A stretch of 38,377 bases of DNA from NCBI GenBank assembly GCA_021200535.1, contig JAJQGL010000106.1:1-38377 (forward strand), written 5' to 3'. Origin of the DNA: Clostridiaceae bacterium. Lineage in GTDB: Bacteria > Bacillota > Clostridia > Lachnospirales > Lachnospiraceae. Shown here piece after piece: positions 24,162-31,687 of this stretch. The translations under genes and the position numbers were made by a program. Numbering within the stretch: position 1 is the stretch's first letter; each line of letters starts with the position of its first letter. The notes under the pieces were generated by a model that worked only from the letters and a program-made list of their open reading frames with translations, was not told the origin of the DNA and did not search any database.

Positions 24162-25259
24162 GTGGATAAGACAATATTAGAGAGCAAAGAGGATGCGGTG
24201 CTTTTACAGGATTTGGAAGAGCTTGCAGCAGATGGGTTTCCGACAGAGCAAATGAAAGGCTGCACCGTGCTGGTTACAGGGGCAACCGGTTTGATTGGAT
24301 CTCAGGCAGTGAAAGCGCTGGCGTGCTGCAATCGCCTAAGGGATACCGGAATTGAAATCCTGGCTTCTGTGCGCAGTGAGGAAAAGGCGAAAAAAGTTTT
24401 TGGAAATTTGTTGGACCGGGGGGATGTCAAACTGGTTTTGGGCGACATATCGGAACCGATTCAATATTCCGGCAGGGTGGATTATATTATTCATGGCGCC
24501 AGCCCGACAAGCTCCCGTTTTTTTGTGAACAATCCGGTCGAGACAATCCTGATTGCCATAAATGGAACGAAAAATGTGCTGGAATTTGCAAAAAGAAAAG
24601 AAATAAAAGGCATGGTATACCTTTCTTCCCTGGAGGTATATGGCACACCGGATGAGAATGCCGGTCTGATTGCAGAGGATTATTATGGGTATATCGATCC
24701 ATTGCAGATTCGCAGCAGCTATTCGGAGGGCAAGAGGATCAATGAGTGCCTATGCGCTTCCTATGCGGCAGAGTATCAGGTTCCGGTTAAGATTGCACGT
24801 CTGTCGCAGACTTTTGGAGCCGGTGTAGAGTATCAGGATGGCAGGGTTTTCGCAGAATTTATGCGCTGTGCGATGGAGAAAAAGGATATTGTTCTCCATA
24901 CTGCCGGAAAAACAGTCCGCAGCTATTGCTACACGAAAGACGCCGTTTCTGCATTGTTTTATATTATGTTAAAAGGGAATGTCGGCGAAGCGTACAATGT
25001 AACGAATAGGGACACCCGTATTTCAATCTGTGATATGGCACAGCTTGTCTGTGATACATTTCCAGAGGCGGGGATTTCCGTTACCTTTGATATGCCGGAG
25101 GATGTTTCTTCCTTTGGATACAATCCGGAGATGATCGTTGCACTTGACAACACAAAATTATGTGCATTGGGATGGCAGGCAACGACAGACCTGGCCGGCA
25201 TGTTCCGGAAAATGCGTTTGAGCATAGAACAGCGCCGCGGGGCCTCTGACATTATGTAA
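24162..25259 (+). CDS. NAD-dependent epimerase/dehydratase (extended SDR)
   Basis: This 365-residue protein starts at GTG (24162), set by GGAGG at 24150-24154. The Rossmann motif TGATGLIGS (about residues 39-47), the D-I pair in LVLGDISEP, the catalytic Ser in VYLSSLEVYG and the Tyr-Lys pair in SSYSEGKRINE define an extended SDR. Such enzymes act on nucleotide-sugars as epimerases, dehydratases or reductases. Its coupling to the TarI-like gene suggests that it modifies or supplies the polyol or sugar for the same polymer. It could replace the TarJ reductase, which is a different family, but no residue proves this. Confidence 0.85.
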   Translation: MDKTILESKEDAVLLQDLEELAADGFPTEQMKGCTVLVTGATGLIGSQAVKALACCNRLRDTGIEILASVRSEEKAKKVFGNLLDRGDVKLVLGDISEPIQYSGRVDYIIHGASPTSSRFFVNNPVETILIAINGTKNVLEFAKRKEIKGMVYLSSLEVYGTPDENAGLIAEDYYGYIDPLQIRSSYSEGKRINECLCASYAAEYQVPVKIARLSQTFGAGVEYQDGRVFAEFMRCAMEKKDIVLHTAGKTVRSYCYTKDAVSALFYIMLKGNVGEAYNVTNRDTRISICDMAQLVCDTFPEAGISVTFDMPEDVSSFGYNPEMIVALDNTKLCALGWQATTDLAGMFRKMRLSIEQRRGASDIM

Positions 25260-25311
25260 AATTGCACAAAAACATACGTAAAAAAACAAATAAAAAGCCA
25301 AAATACACAAA

Positions 25312-25394
25312 CTTACAAAAAAATGCTTGAAATTTTATAGATTGTATGTATAATGGTAATTGCTTTATTAACTTGTAAGCATTTAAACTTACAA
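25312..25394 (+). promoter_or_regulatory. Promoter of the lysine-rich Ig-like protein gene, flanked by CTTACAA motifs
   Basis: TTGAAA (25327-25332), a 16-nt spacer and a perfect TATAAT (25349-25354) form a strong promoter. CTTACAA occurs at 25312-25318 and 25388-25394, and its inverse TTGTAAG at 25373-25379 makes a 7-bp inverted repeat with the last copy. The three copies flank the promoter and could bind one regulator. Confidence 0.65.
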
Positions 25395-25418
25395 ACAATT
25401 TAAAAGGGGGAAAACAAA

Positions 25419-26174
25419 ATGAAGAAACAGGTTAAGAGTGTATTGTCGATGGCACTTGCAGCAGCTTTGGTATTTGCTTCTGTTGGAACAGCAGACGCAG
25501 CTACAACAGCTGTAGCTGGAAATGCAACGGCAAATGCAGCTAAGACAACAACAGCTGCTTCCACTACTACAGGTGGTTCCACAACAGGCGGCAGTGTAAC
25601 AGGTGATTCTGTATCTACAGCAGCTACATCTAAGGTAACTTTACAGTCTGCAAAGTCTATTTACCTTGCAGCTGGTAAGACTGCTACCATCAAGTACAAA
25701 GTTACTAAGAAGTCTACTGCTGACAAGATTCAGACAGTTAAGGTTACTTCTTCTAACACAAAGCTTGTAAAGGTAACAAAGAAGACAAACACATCTGCAA
25801 AGATTAAAGCACTTGCATCAGCTACAAAGGGTAAGACAGCTACGATCACAGTGAAGTCCGGCTCTAAGTCAGCTAAGGTTAAGGTTACAATTAAGAACCC
25901 AACCAAGAAAGTAAAAGCTGCTAAGAAGTCAGTTACAGTTAAGAAAAAGAAAACTGCAACAGTAACTGTTAAGGTTACTGCTACAAACAAGAGTGCAAAG
26001 ACGACAGATACCGTTAAGGCTACATCTTCTAAGGCAAAAGTTGCAAAGGTTACAAAGACAACGACAAAGAAGGGTAAAGTAACTGTTAATGTGAAAGGTC
26101 TTAAGAAGGGTACATCTAAGCTTACCGTTAAGGTTGGCTCTAAGAAAGCAGTTGTAACAGTTAAGGTTAAATAA
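25419..26174 (+). CDS. Secreted lysine-rich Ig-like repeat protein
   Basis: A clear signal peptide (MKKQVKSVLSMALAAALVFASVGTADA-, cleavage after residue about 27) is followed by a Thr/Gly/Ser-rich stretch (about 28-70) and two Ig-like domains (about 71-160 and 161-251) built from TVKV strands. By count the 251 residues hold 55 Lys, 4 Asp and no Glu or Arg, so the mature protein is strongly cationic. Codon choice is narrow (AAG, ACA, GTT, GCT dominate), typical of high expression. There is no sortase motif or hydrophobic anchor. The neighbouring teichoic-acid-type genes suggest that it binds anionic wall polymer by charge (inference). AAAGGGGG lies before the ATG. Confidence 0.85.
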   Translation: MKKQVKSVLSMALAAALVFASVGTADAATTAVAGNATANAAKTTTAASTTTGGSTTGGSVTGDSVSTAATSKVTLQSAKSIYLAAGKTATIKYKVTKKSTADKIQTVKVTSSNTKLVKVTKKTNTSAKIKALASATKGKTATITVKSGSKSAKVKVTIKNPTKKVKAAKKSVTVKKKKTATVTVKVTATNKSAKTTDTVKATSSKAKVAKVTKTTTKKGKVTVNVKGLKKGTSKLTVKVGSKKAVVTVKVK

Positions 26175-26203
26175 TTTAAGCTGGAATAAATTATAGACCA
26201 TTT

Positions 26204-26241
26204 AGAGGAATGCATCTTGGATGTATTCCTCTATTCTTATT
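26204..26241 (+). terminator. Likely terminator after the Ig-like protein gene
   Basis: AGAGGAATGCATC (26204-26216) pairs with GATGTATTCCTCT (26220-26232), 13 bp with one G-T wobble and a TTG loop, followed by the T-rich ATTCTTATT. The T run is interrupted, so efficiency is uncertain. Confidence 0.7.
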
Positions 26242-26264
26242 GCTGTGATCGTTGTGAAGATAAT

Positions 26265-26328
26265 GGTGTCGCAGGCTCTGCCAATTTGCGCCATTAGTTG
26301 CTCCCTGCGGTCACAACATGGAGGCGAA
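26265..26328 (+). promoter_or_regulatory. Duplicated 64-nt leader element, copy 2
   Basis: Same element as 23298-23361 with a single substitution (CTCTGCC for CTCCGCC). It again ends 2 nt before a start codon (ATG 26331) and supplies the GGAGG ribosome site. The substitution keeps the possible pairing with the Shine-Dalgarno as a wobble. Sequence outside the block differs completely between the two sites. Confidence 0.7.
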
Positions 26329-26330
26329 TT

Positions 26331-27473
26331 ATGAAAAAACAGAAACGGTGTTTTCAGTGTATGGAATTATATGCAGAAGGACAGATTTGTCCTGTATGCG
26401 GATTTGATCATTCGAAATACCAGTCTTCTTTGGATGCGTTACAGCCAGGGACTATTTTACGGGGAAGATATTTCGTGGGGATGCGCCTAAATCAGAATCA
26501 GATAGAAAATGCCTATTTGGCATGGGACAATTTAGAAGAGACTGCCGTAACGATTCGGGAGTATTATCCAACAGAGCTTGTCCGGCGTGATTTGACAGGG
26601 GAACAGGGGAATAAACTTTTGGTCCCGGAAGGGGAAGCTGGGAAGCGTTATCAAAAGGGAATGAAAGGTTTTGTCAGGGAAGCCAGGGCACTGGTACAAT
26701 TTTCTGCAATGCCAGGTGTTTTAATGGGGAAAGAATTTTTTCATGAAAATAATACTGCCTATTTGATTCAGGAAAGAAGAAAAGGAATCACATTGGCGGA
26801 ATATATACAGGAAAATGGTAAAATGAAGCCGGAGAAGGCATTGCGTGGGATGAAGCCGGTACTTCGTTCTCTCGACAGGCTGCACCGTGCGGGCATATTT
26901 CACCAAAACATAAATCCTGATCATATCATTGTATCAGAAAATGGGGAAATGCTGTTGACGGATTTTGGTACGGTTCGCATGCTGGAATATAGCGGGGAAA
27001 GAGAGCCCGGCCGTTTTCTGCAGAGGGGCTATGCGCCCGCAGAACAGTATCAAATGCAGGAACAGTGTGATGCGGCGGCGGATGTCTATGCGGTCTGTGC
27101 GGTATTTTATTATATGATGACTGCGGAGGCTCCGGAGGACGCTGAAAAAAGAGAGGAAGGAGCGCGGCTTAAGCCGTTTGCAGATTATGGGGTTTCTTTG
27201 TCTAAGGAGCGCCGCCGTGTTCTGAGAAAAGGGCTTGCAGTTTCAAAGGACAGGCGCTGCCAGACCATGCGGGAGCTTTATCAGGCGCTATACGGCTTTG
27301 AAAAAAATAAATGGTTCCTCCGGCTTGGCTGCGGCCTGGCAGTTTTGCTGCTTCTGATTGTTCTGCTTGGAAAAGCAGTTATTTCTCTGGAACAGAATAA
27401 AACTGCCGAGACAAATCAGGTGGAGGATGTGGTTGATTCGTCTCAGCAGGAGGAGAAAAAACCTTCACTATGA
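26331..27473 (+). CDS. Zinc-ribbon membrane Ser/Thr kinase-like protein with degenerate catalytic residues
   Basis: The ATG at 26331 (380 residues) follows the leader's GGAGG. Parts: an N-terminal zinc ribbon (CFQC...CPVC, residues about 8-23); a kinase fold (about 40-310); one membrane helix (about 329-351); and a short tail. The ATP-binding Lys is Arg (R76 in VTIREYYP). The HRD motif reads H191-Q-N193, so the catalytic Asp is Asn, and the metal-binding Asn is H198; only D211-F-G survives. It is therefore probably a pseudokinase or very weak. The stop lies in a 4-nt ATGA overlap with the PASTA frame. PASTA domains normally form the outer part of such kinases, so a frameshifted fusion is likely. 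Confidence 0.85.
   Translation: MKKQKRCFQCMELYAEGQICPVCGFDHSKYQSSLDALQPGTILRGRYFVGMRLNQNQIENAYLAWDNLEETAVTIREYYPTELVRRDLTGEQGNKLLVPEGEAGKRYQKGMKGFVREARALVQFSAMPGVLMGKEFFHENNTAYLIQERRKGITLAEYIQENGKMKPEKALRGMKPVLRSLDRLHRAGIFHQNINPDHIIVSENGEMLLTDFGTVRMLEYSGEREPGRFLQRGYAPAEQYQMQEQCDAAADVYAVCAVFYYMMTAEAPEDAEKREEGARLKPFADYGVSLSKERRRVLRKGLAVSKDRRCQTMRELYQALYGFEKNKWFLRLGCGLAVLLLLIVLLGKAVISLEQNKTAETNQVEDVVDSSQQEEKKPSL
27448..27473 (+). other. Candidate -1 frameshift site joining the kinase-like and PASTA frames
   Basis: AGGAGGAG (27448-27455) is followed at once by six A (27456-27461) read as AAA AAA in the kinase frame. A slip of one base back continues as ACC TTC ACT ATG ACG, directly into the PASTA frame. 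Without the slip the kinase frame ends at TGA (27471-27473). An internal Shine-Dalgarno before an A-run is the arrangement that stimulates -1 frameshifting in dnaX. Confidence 0.5.
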
Positions 27474-27874
27474 CGGATGTGACAGGGCTTCTGTTAAAGG
27501 AGGCAAAAAAGGAAATTGCTGCAAGAAATTCCGAGCTGCTGATTCAGGTAAAGAAAGAATACAGTGAATCGGTAAGGAAGGGATATGTAATCGGGCAGAG
27601 TGTTGCTGCCAATACGACATTTCAGGAAGGGGAGATTGAAACCATTGTGCTGACTGTGAGTAAGGGTTCCCAGAAAGTTGTTGTTCCGGATGTCACCGGG
27701 ATGCTTAAGGAAGATGCGATGAAAAAGATTCACAAGGCAGGATTAAAATATAAAATTGCAGCGTATTCCCAGAATGATACGGTTGCCTTTGGCGCAGTGA
27801 TACGCCAAAAACCGGTTGAGGGAGAGAAAGCAAAAAAAGGAAGCTATGTTAAAATCTGGGTTAGTCTGGGTTAG
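27470..27874 (+). CDS. PASTA-repeat protein or frameshifted C-terminus of the kinase-like protein
   Basis: This 134-residue frame is two PASTA domains: MTDVTGLLLKEAKKEI... to VLTVSKG (1-66), and VVVPDVTGMLKEDAMKKI... to VKIWVSLG (70-134). PASTA domains bind peptidoglycan fragments or lipid II outside the cell. This frame has no signal peptide or membrane helix of its own, so as a separate protein it would stay in the cytoplasm, where PASTA domains have no known use. The preceding frame ends just after a membrane helix, so the pair makes sense as one protein joined in the -1 frame. Separate translation would rely on AGGAGGAG, 14 nt before the ATG, which is rather far. Confidence 0.8.
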   Translation: MTDVTGLLLKEAKKEIAARNSELLIQVKKEYSESVRKGYVIGQSVAANTTFQEGEIETIVLTVSKGSQKVVVPDVTGMLKEDAMKKIHKAGLKYKIAAYSQNDTVAFGAVIRQKPVEGEKAKKGSYVKIWVSLG

Positions 27875-27918
27875 TACATCGAATGGAAAAAGTCTGAAAA
27901 AAGGCAGATACGGATATT

Positions 27919-27924
27919 TATAAT
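27919..27924 (+). promoter_or_regulatory. Candidate -10 box before the GTPase-nuclease gene
   Basis: A perfect TATAAT ends immediately before an ATG at 27925. If used, transcription begins near 27931, so the start codon must be further downstream (27961 or 27979). No clear -35 box was found. Confidence 0.4.
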
Positions 27925-27960
27925 ATGGCTGTGCCGGATGCAGCAGAAATGGGGAGGATT

Positions 27961-30543
27961 ATGTCGGATCAGGCAGAAATGAACAGCAAGAAGCCCTTAA
28001 CGGTTGGGATTCTTGCACATGTGGATGCGGGAAAAACAACATTGTCAGAGGCGATATTGTATCTGACCGGGCGGATTGCGCAGCTGGGAAGAGTGGACAG
28101 ACAGGATGCTTATCTGGATACCAATCAGATAGAACGTGAGCGCGGCATTACAATTTTTTCCAAACAGGCAGTATTTCCGCTTGGAGACAGAGCGGTTACT
28201 CTTTTAGATACGCCGGGGCATGTGGATTTTTCGGCAGAGACGGAGCGGACGCTCCAGGTATTGGATTATGCTGTGCTGGTTATCAGTGCGGCAGACGGTG
28301 TTCAGGGGCATACGCTGACGTTATGGAGATTGTTGAAACATTATCAGATTCCGGTATTCTTATTTTTGAATAAGATGGATCAGCCCGGAACAGACCGTAA
28401 ACAGCTTTTAGAGCAGCTGCAGGAGAAATTGCATGAAAACTGCATTGCTTTTGACGGCGATGAGGAATCTTTTTTTGAAACGCTTGCAGTTTGTGATGAG
28501 ACATTGCTGGAAACCTATTTGGCAGAAAAAACGATTCCGGATGAGACGGTGCGTGAACAGATTCGGGCGCGGAAAGTTTTTCCGTGTTATTTTGGTTCTG
28601 CACTAAAGCTTACCGGCGTTGAATCCTTTTTGGCTGGTTTTTTACGATATACGGAAGTGCCGGCCTATGCAAAGGAGTTTCGGGCAAAGGTTTTTAAGAT
28701 TGCGCGGGATGGACAGAATAATCGGCTGACCTATTTAAAAGTGACAGGAGGGATGCTGTCAGTCCGGCAGCAGATAAATGAGGAAAAGGTCAGCCAGCTT
28801 CGCATTTATTCCGGAGAGCGCTTTGAGGCGGTGAATGATGCGGCGGCAGGCACAGTTTGCGCAGTTACAGGATTGAGCACAACGTTTGCCGGACAGGGGT
28901 TAGGAGAAGAACCGGATGCAGAGATTCCGCTTCTGGAACCGGTATTGACCTATGCGCTGGAGCTTCCGGAGGATTGTAATCCCGCAGGCTTTTTGCCGAA
29001 GATGCGGACATTGGAAGAAGAGCAGCCGGAGTTAAAGGTTGTATGGCTGGAGGAAACCGGACAGATTCAGCTGCAGATGATGGGAGAGGTTCAAATTCAG
29101 ATTGTGAAAAGGCTGATTTGGGATCGGTTTCATGTGCCGGCTGATCTGGGAGAAGGCCAGATTATTTATAAGGAAACTATCCGGCGGCCGGTAGAGGGAG
29201 TCGGGCATTATGAGCCGCTTCGCCATTATGCCGAAGTCCATTTGCTGCTGGAGCCTGGGGAACCGGGCAGCGGCGTCCAGATAATGTCTGCGTGCAGTGA
29301 GGACAGGCTGGATAAGAATTGGCAGAGATTGATTCTGACTCATTTGGGAGAAAAAGAGCATACGGGCGTATTGACGGGCGGAGCCATTACAGATATCCGC
29401 ATTACCCTGCTGGACGGGAAAGCACATTTGAAGCACACAGAGGGCGGGGACTTCCGGCAGGCTACTTACCGGGCAGTGCGCCATGGATTAATGAAAGCAG
29501 AAAATGTCCTTTTAGAACCGTACTATCACTTTACACTGGAAGTTCCGACTGAATATATTGGACGGGCTATTACCGATATAGAAAAAATGCATGGAAGCTT
29601 TACGGCGCCGGAACAGCAGGGCGGGAGCAGTGTGCTGAAGGGGACTGCGCCTGTCGCACAAATGCGCAATTACCAGCAAGAGATATCTTCTTATACAAAA
29701 GGGATGGGGAGGCTTTTTTGTACGCTGCAGGGTTACCAGCCCTGCCACAATACAGAAGAGGTATTGGCATCCAATACATACGATCCGGAATTGGATGCAC
29801 AGAATCCACCCGGTTCTGTTTTTTGCAGCCATGGAGCAGGATTTTATGTGCCGTGGCAGGAGGTTGAAGAGTATATGCATTTGCCGTTGTCCATGAAGCA
29901 GCAGGATACAGGGCAGCAGGATTCTCCAGAAGGACAGGGCGGGTATCGGCAGCCTGCATTTAAGGCACAGACAGAGGATTATTTTATGGGGGAAGAGGAA
30001 GTGCTTGCACTTCTGGAGAAAACAGGAAGCGCAAACAGGAAAGGGCAGGCAGCCAGACCGGTCAGAAAGCTGCAGAAACGGGTGGTAGCCGCCCCGCATT
30101 CTCCGAGAGAAAAAAAGAGCAGGGAAAAATATCTTTTGGTGGATGGTTACAATATTATATTTGCATGGAAAGAGCTAAATGAACTGGCCAAAATGAATAT
30201 CGACGCTGCCAGAGGAAGGCTGATGGATATTATGTGTAACTATCAGGCATACCGCCAGTGTACTTTGATTCTGGTGTTTGATGCGTATCAGGTGAAAGGC
30301 AATGTCGGACAGATGCTCCATTACCACAATATCCATGTTGTATATACGAAGGAAGCAGAGACGGCAGATCAGTACATTGAAAAGCTGGCATACCGTATGG
30401 GCGGGGAGTTTGATGTGACAGTTGCGACATCGGACGGGCTAGAACAGCTGATCATACGCGGGCAGGGCTGCAGGCTTATATCGGCAAGGGAATTTAAAGA
30501 AGAAGTACGGGCGGTGGAAGAGCAGATTCAGCGCCTGCTGTAA
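27961..30543 (+). CDS. TetM/EF-G-like ribosomal GTPase fused to a Rae1-type NYN ribonuclease
   Basis: The start at 27961 (860 residues) follows GGGGAGG closely; 27979 is an alternative. Residues about 12-650 are a translational GTPase of the ribosome-protection type: G1 AHVDAGKTT, G2 RGITI, G3 DTPGHVD, G4 NKMD, then EF-G domains II-V, including GGDFRQATYRAVRHGL. After a low-complexity linker (about 650-720), residues 724-860 match Rae1/YacP almost motif for motif: YLLVDGYNIIFAW (acidic D728), ILVFDAYQVKG, YTKEAETADQYIEKLA, VATSDGLEQ, GQG and SARE. Rae1 of Bacillus cleaves mRNA in the ribosomal A site. The fusion implies a factor that docks on the ribosome by its GTPase part and cuts mRNA there (inference). 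A simple tetracycline-resistance role is less likely. Confidence 0.92.
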   Translation: MSDQAEMNSKKPLTVGILAHVDAGKTTLSEAILYLTGRIAQLGRVDRQDAYLDTNQIERERGITIFSKQAVFPLGDRAVTLLDTPGHVDFSAETERTLQVLDYAVLVISAADGVQGHTLTLWRLLKHYQIPVFLFLNKMDQPGTDRKQLLEQLQEKLHENCIAFDGDEESFFETLAVCDETLLETYLAEKTIPDETVREQIRARKVFPCYFGSALKLTGVESFLAGFLRYTEVPAYAKEFRAKVFKIARDGQNNRLTYLKVTGGMLSVRQQINEEKVSQLRIYSGERFEAVNDAAAGTVCAVTGLSTTFAGQGLGEEPDAEIPLLEPVLTYALELPEDCNPAGFLPKMRTLEEEQPELKVVWLEETGQIQLQMMGEVQIQIVKRLIWDRFHVPADLGEGQIIYKETIRRPVEGVGHYEPLRHYAEVHLLLEPGEPGSGVQIMSACSEDRLDKNWQRLILTHLGEKEHTGVLTGGAITDIRITLLDGKAHLKHTEGGDFRQATYRAVRHGLMKAENVLLEPYYHFTLEVPTEYIGRAITDIEKMHGSFTAPEQQGGSSVLKGTAPVAQMRNYQQEISSYTKGMGRLFCTLQGYQPCHNTEEVLASNTYDPELDAQNPPGSVFCSHGAGFYVPWQEVEEYMHLPLSMKQQDTGQQDSPEGQGGYRQPAFKAQTEDYFMGEEEVLALLEKTGSANRKGQAARPVRKLQKRVVAAPHSPREKKSREKYLLVDGYNIIFAWKELNELAKMNIDAARGRLMDIMCNYQAYRQCTLILVFDAYQVKGNVGQMLHYHNIHVVYTKEAETADQYIEKLAYRMGGEFDVTVATSDGLEQLIIRGQGCRLISAREFKEEVRAVEEQIQRLL

Positions 30544-30592
30544 TTTGTGCAATATGGTGATGGCAACTGATAAAATTTCGGTGTTTTACCTA

Positions 30593-30621
30593 TTGACATA
30601 ATGCCAAATTTAGTCCAAAAT
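30593..30621 (+). promoter_or_regulatory. Promoter of pta
   Basis: A perfect TTGACA (30593-30598), a 17-nt spacer and CAAAAT (30616-30621) precede the gene. The -10 box is imperfect but the location fits. Confidence 0.6.
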
Positions 30622-30686
30622 AAGGCTCGATACAACGTGTTTTACAACGGTTGGATATATAAATGTTAGAGAATGGAGATGATAAG

Positions 30687-31670
30687 GTGTTTGGTTTTGG
30701 TCAGTTAATTGGAATTTTAAAGAAAAATCCGAAAAAAATTGTTTTTACAGAGGGACAGGATCCGCGTATTCTGGAGGCTTCCTCCCGTTTGCTGGCAAGC
30801 TATTTCCTGAACCCGATTCTGGTAGGAAACAGGGATAAAATCGCAGAGGCAGCAGAAGAGGCGGGTTTTAATATTCGTGGTGCGGAAATTATTGACCCGG
30901 AACATTACGACAGGATGGATGAAATGGTCAGCTTATTATGCGAGCTTCGCAAGGATAAGGGGATGACGCCGGAAAAGGCACGCGGCTTGTTAAAACAGGC
31001 AAATTATTTTGGCACGATGCTGGTTAAGATGGGAGAGGCAGATGCCCTTTTGGGAGGTGCAACGTACTCTACGGCGGACACCGTTCGTCCGGCACTGCAG
31101 CTGATCAAAACAAAACCGGGCAGCAATATTGTTTCTTCCTGCTTTATTTTAGTGCGTCCAAGTGCAACCGGTGAAAATGAAGTGCTTGCAATGGCAGACT
31201 GTGCGATCAATATAGATCCGACAGAGGATCAGCTTGTGGAGATTGCCGGTGAGGCAGCGGAGTGTGCAAAGATTTTCGGCGTTGATCCGCAGCTTGCATT
31301 TTTAAGCTATTCGACGCATGGTTCCGGTGCAGGGGAAGCGGTTGATAAGATGCGGAATGCTGCCGCAAAGACAAAGAAAAAGTATCCGGAGCTTCCAATA
31401 GATGGTGAATTGCAGTTTGATGCTGCGGTTTCGCCGAGAGTGGCAAGGACGAAGTGTCCGGAATCAACAGTGGCAGGCCACGCCAACACATTTATTTTCC
31501 CAGATATCAATGCGGGGAATATTGGTTATAAGATAGCACAGCGCATGGGGAATTTTGAGGCATACGGTCCGATTCTTTTAGGACTGAATGCACCGGTTAA
31601 TGATCTCTCCAGAGGATGTAATGCGTCTGAAGTATATTCCATGGCGATCATTACAGCAGCGCTCGCATAA
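30687..31670 (+). CDS. pta: Phosphate acetyltransferase
   Basis: Pta interconverts acetyl-CoA and acetyl phosphate, the entry to acetate and ATP formation in fermenters. The 327-residue product has the short clostridial form without an N-terminal regulatory domain: KKIVFTEGQDPRILEA, DALLGGATYSTADTVRPALQLI, LSYSTHGSGAGEAVDKMRNA and FIFPDINAGNIGYKIAQRMG. A GTG start at 30687 is preferred because GGAG at 30675-30678 is 8 nt upstream; the ATG at 30663 lacks a good site. No acetate kinase gene follows, although pta-ackA pairs are common. An AraC regulator begins 17 nt after the stop, in the same direction. Confidence 0.94.
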   Translation: MFGFGQLIGILKKNPKKIVFTEGQDPRILEASSRLLASYFLNPILVGNRDKIAEAAEEAGFNIRGAEIIDPEHYDRMDEMVSLLCELRKDKGMTPEKARGLLKQANYFGTMLVKMGEADALLGGATYSTADTVRPALQLIKTKPGSNIVSSCFILVRPSATGENEVLAMADCAINIDPTEDQLVEIAGEAAECAKIFGVDPQLAFLSYSTHGSGAGEAVDKMRNAAAKTKKKYPELPIDGELQFDAAVSPRVARTKCPESTVAGHANTFIFPDINAGNIGYKIAQRMGNFEAYGPILLGLNAPVNDLSRGCNASEVYSMAIITAALA

Positions 31671-31687
31671 GAGGAGATTCCAGGTCT

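Noticed and set aside
29512-30099. Long minus-strand frames inside the GTPase-nuclease gene (similarly at 33363-33648, 35244-35861 and 36003-36500)
   Set aside because: They are antisense shadows of well-supported genes, with no ribosome sites and no recognisable domains.
27961-30543. Calling the GTPase a tetracycline-resistance determinant
   Set aside because: The overall fold is TetM-like, but the Rae1-type nuclease fusion and chromosomal setting point to a housekeeping or stress factor. Resistance cannot be inferred from sequence alone.
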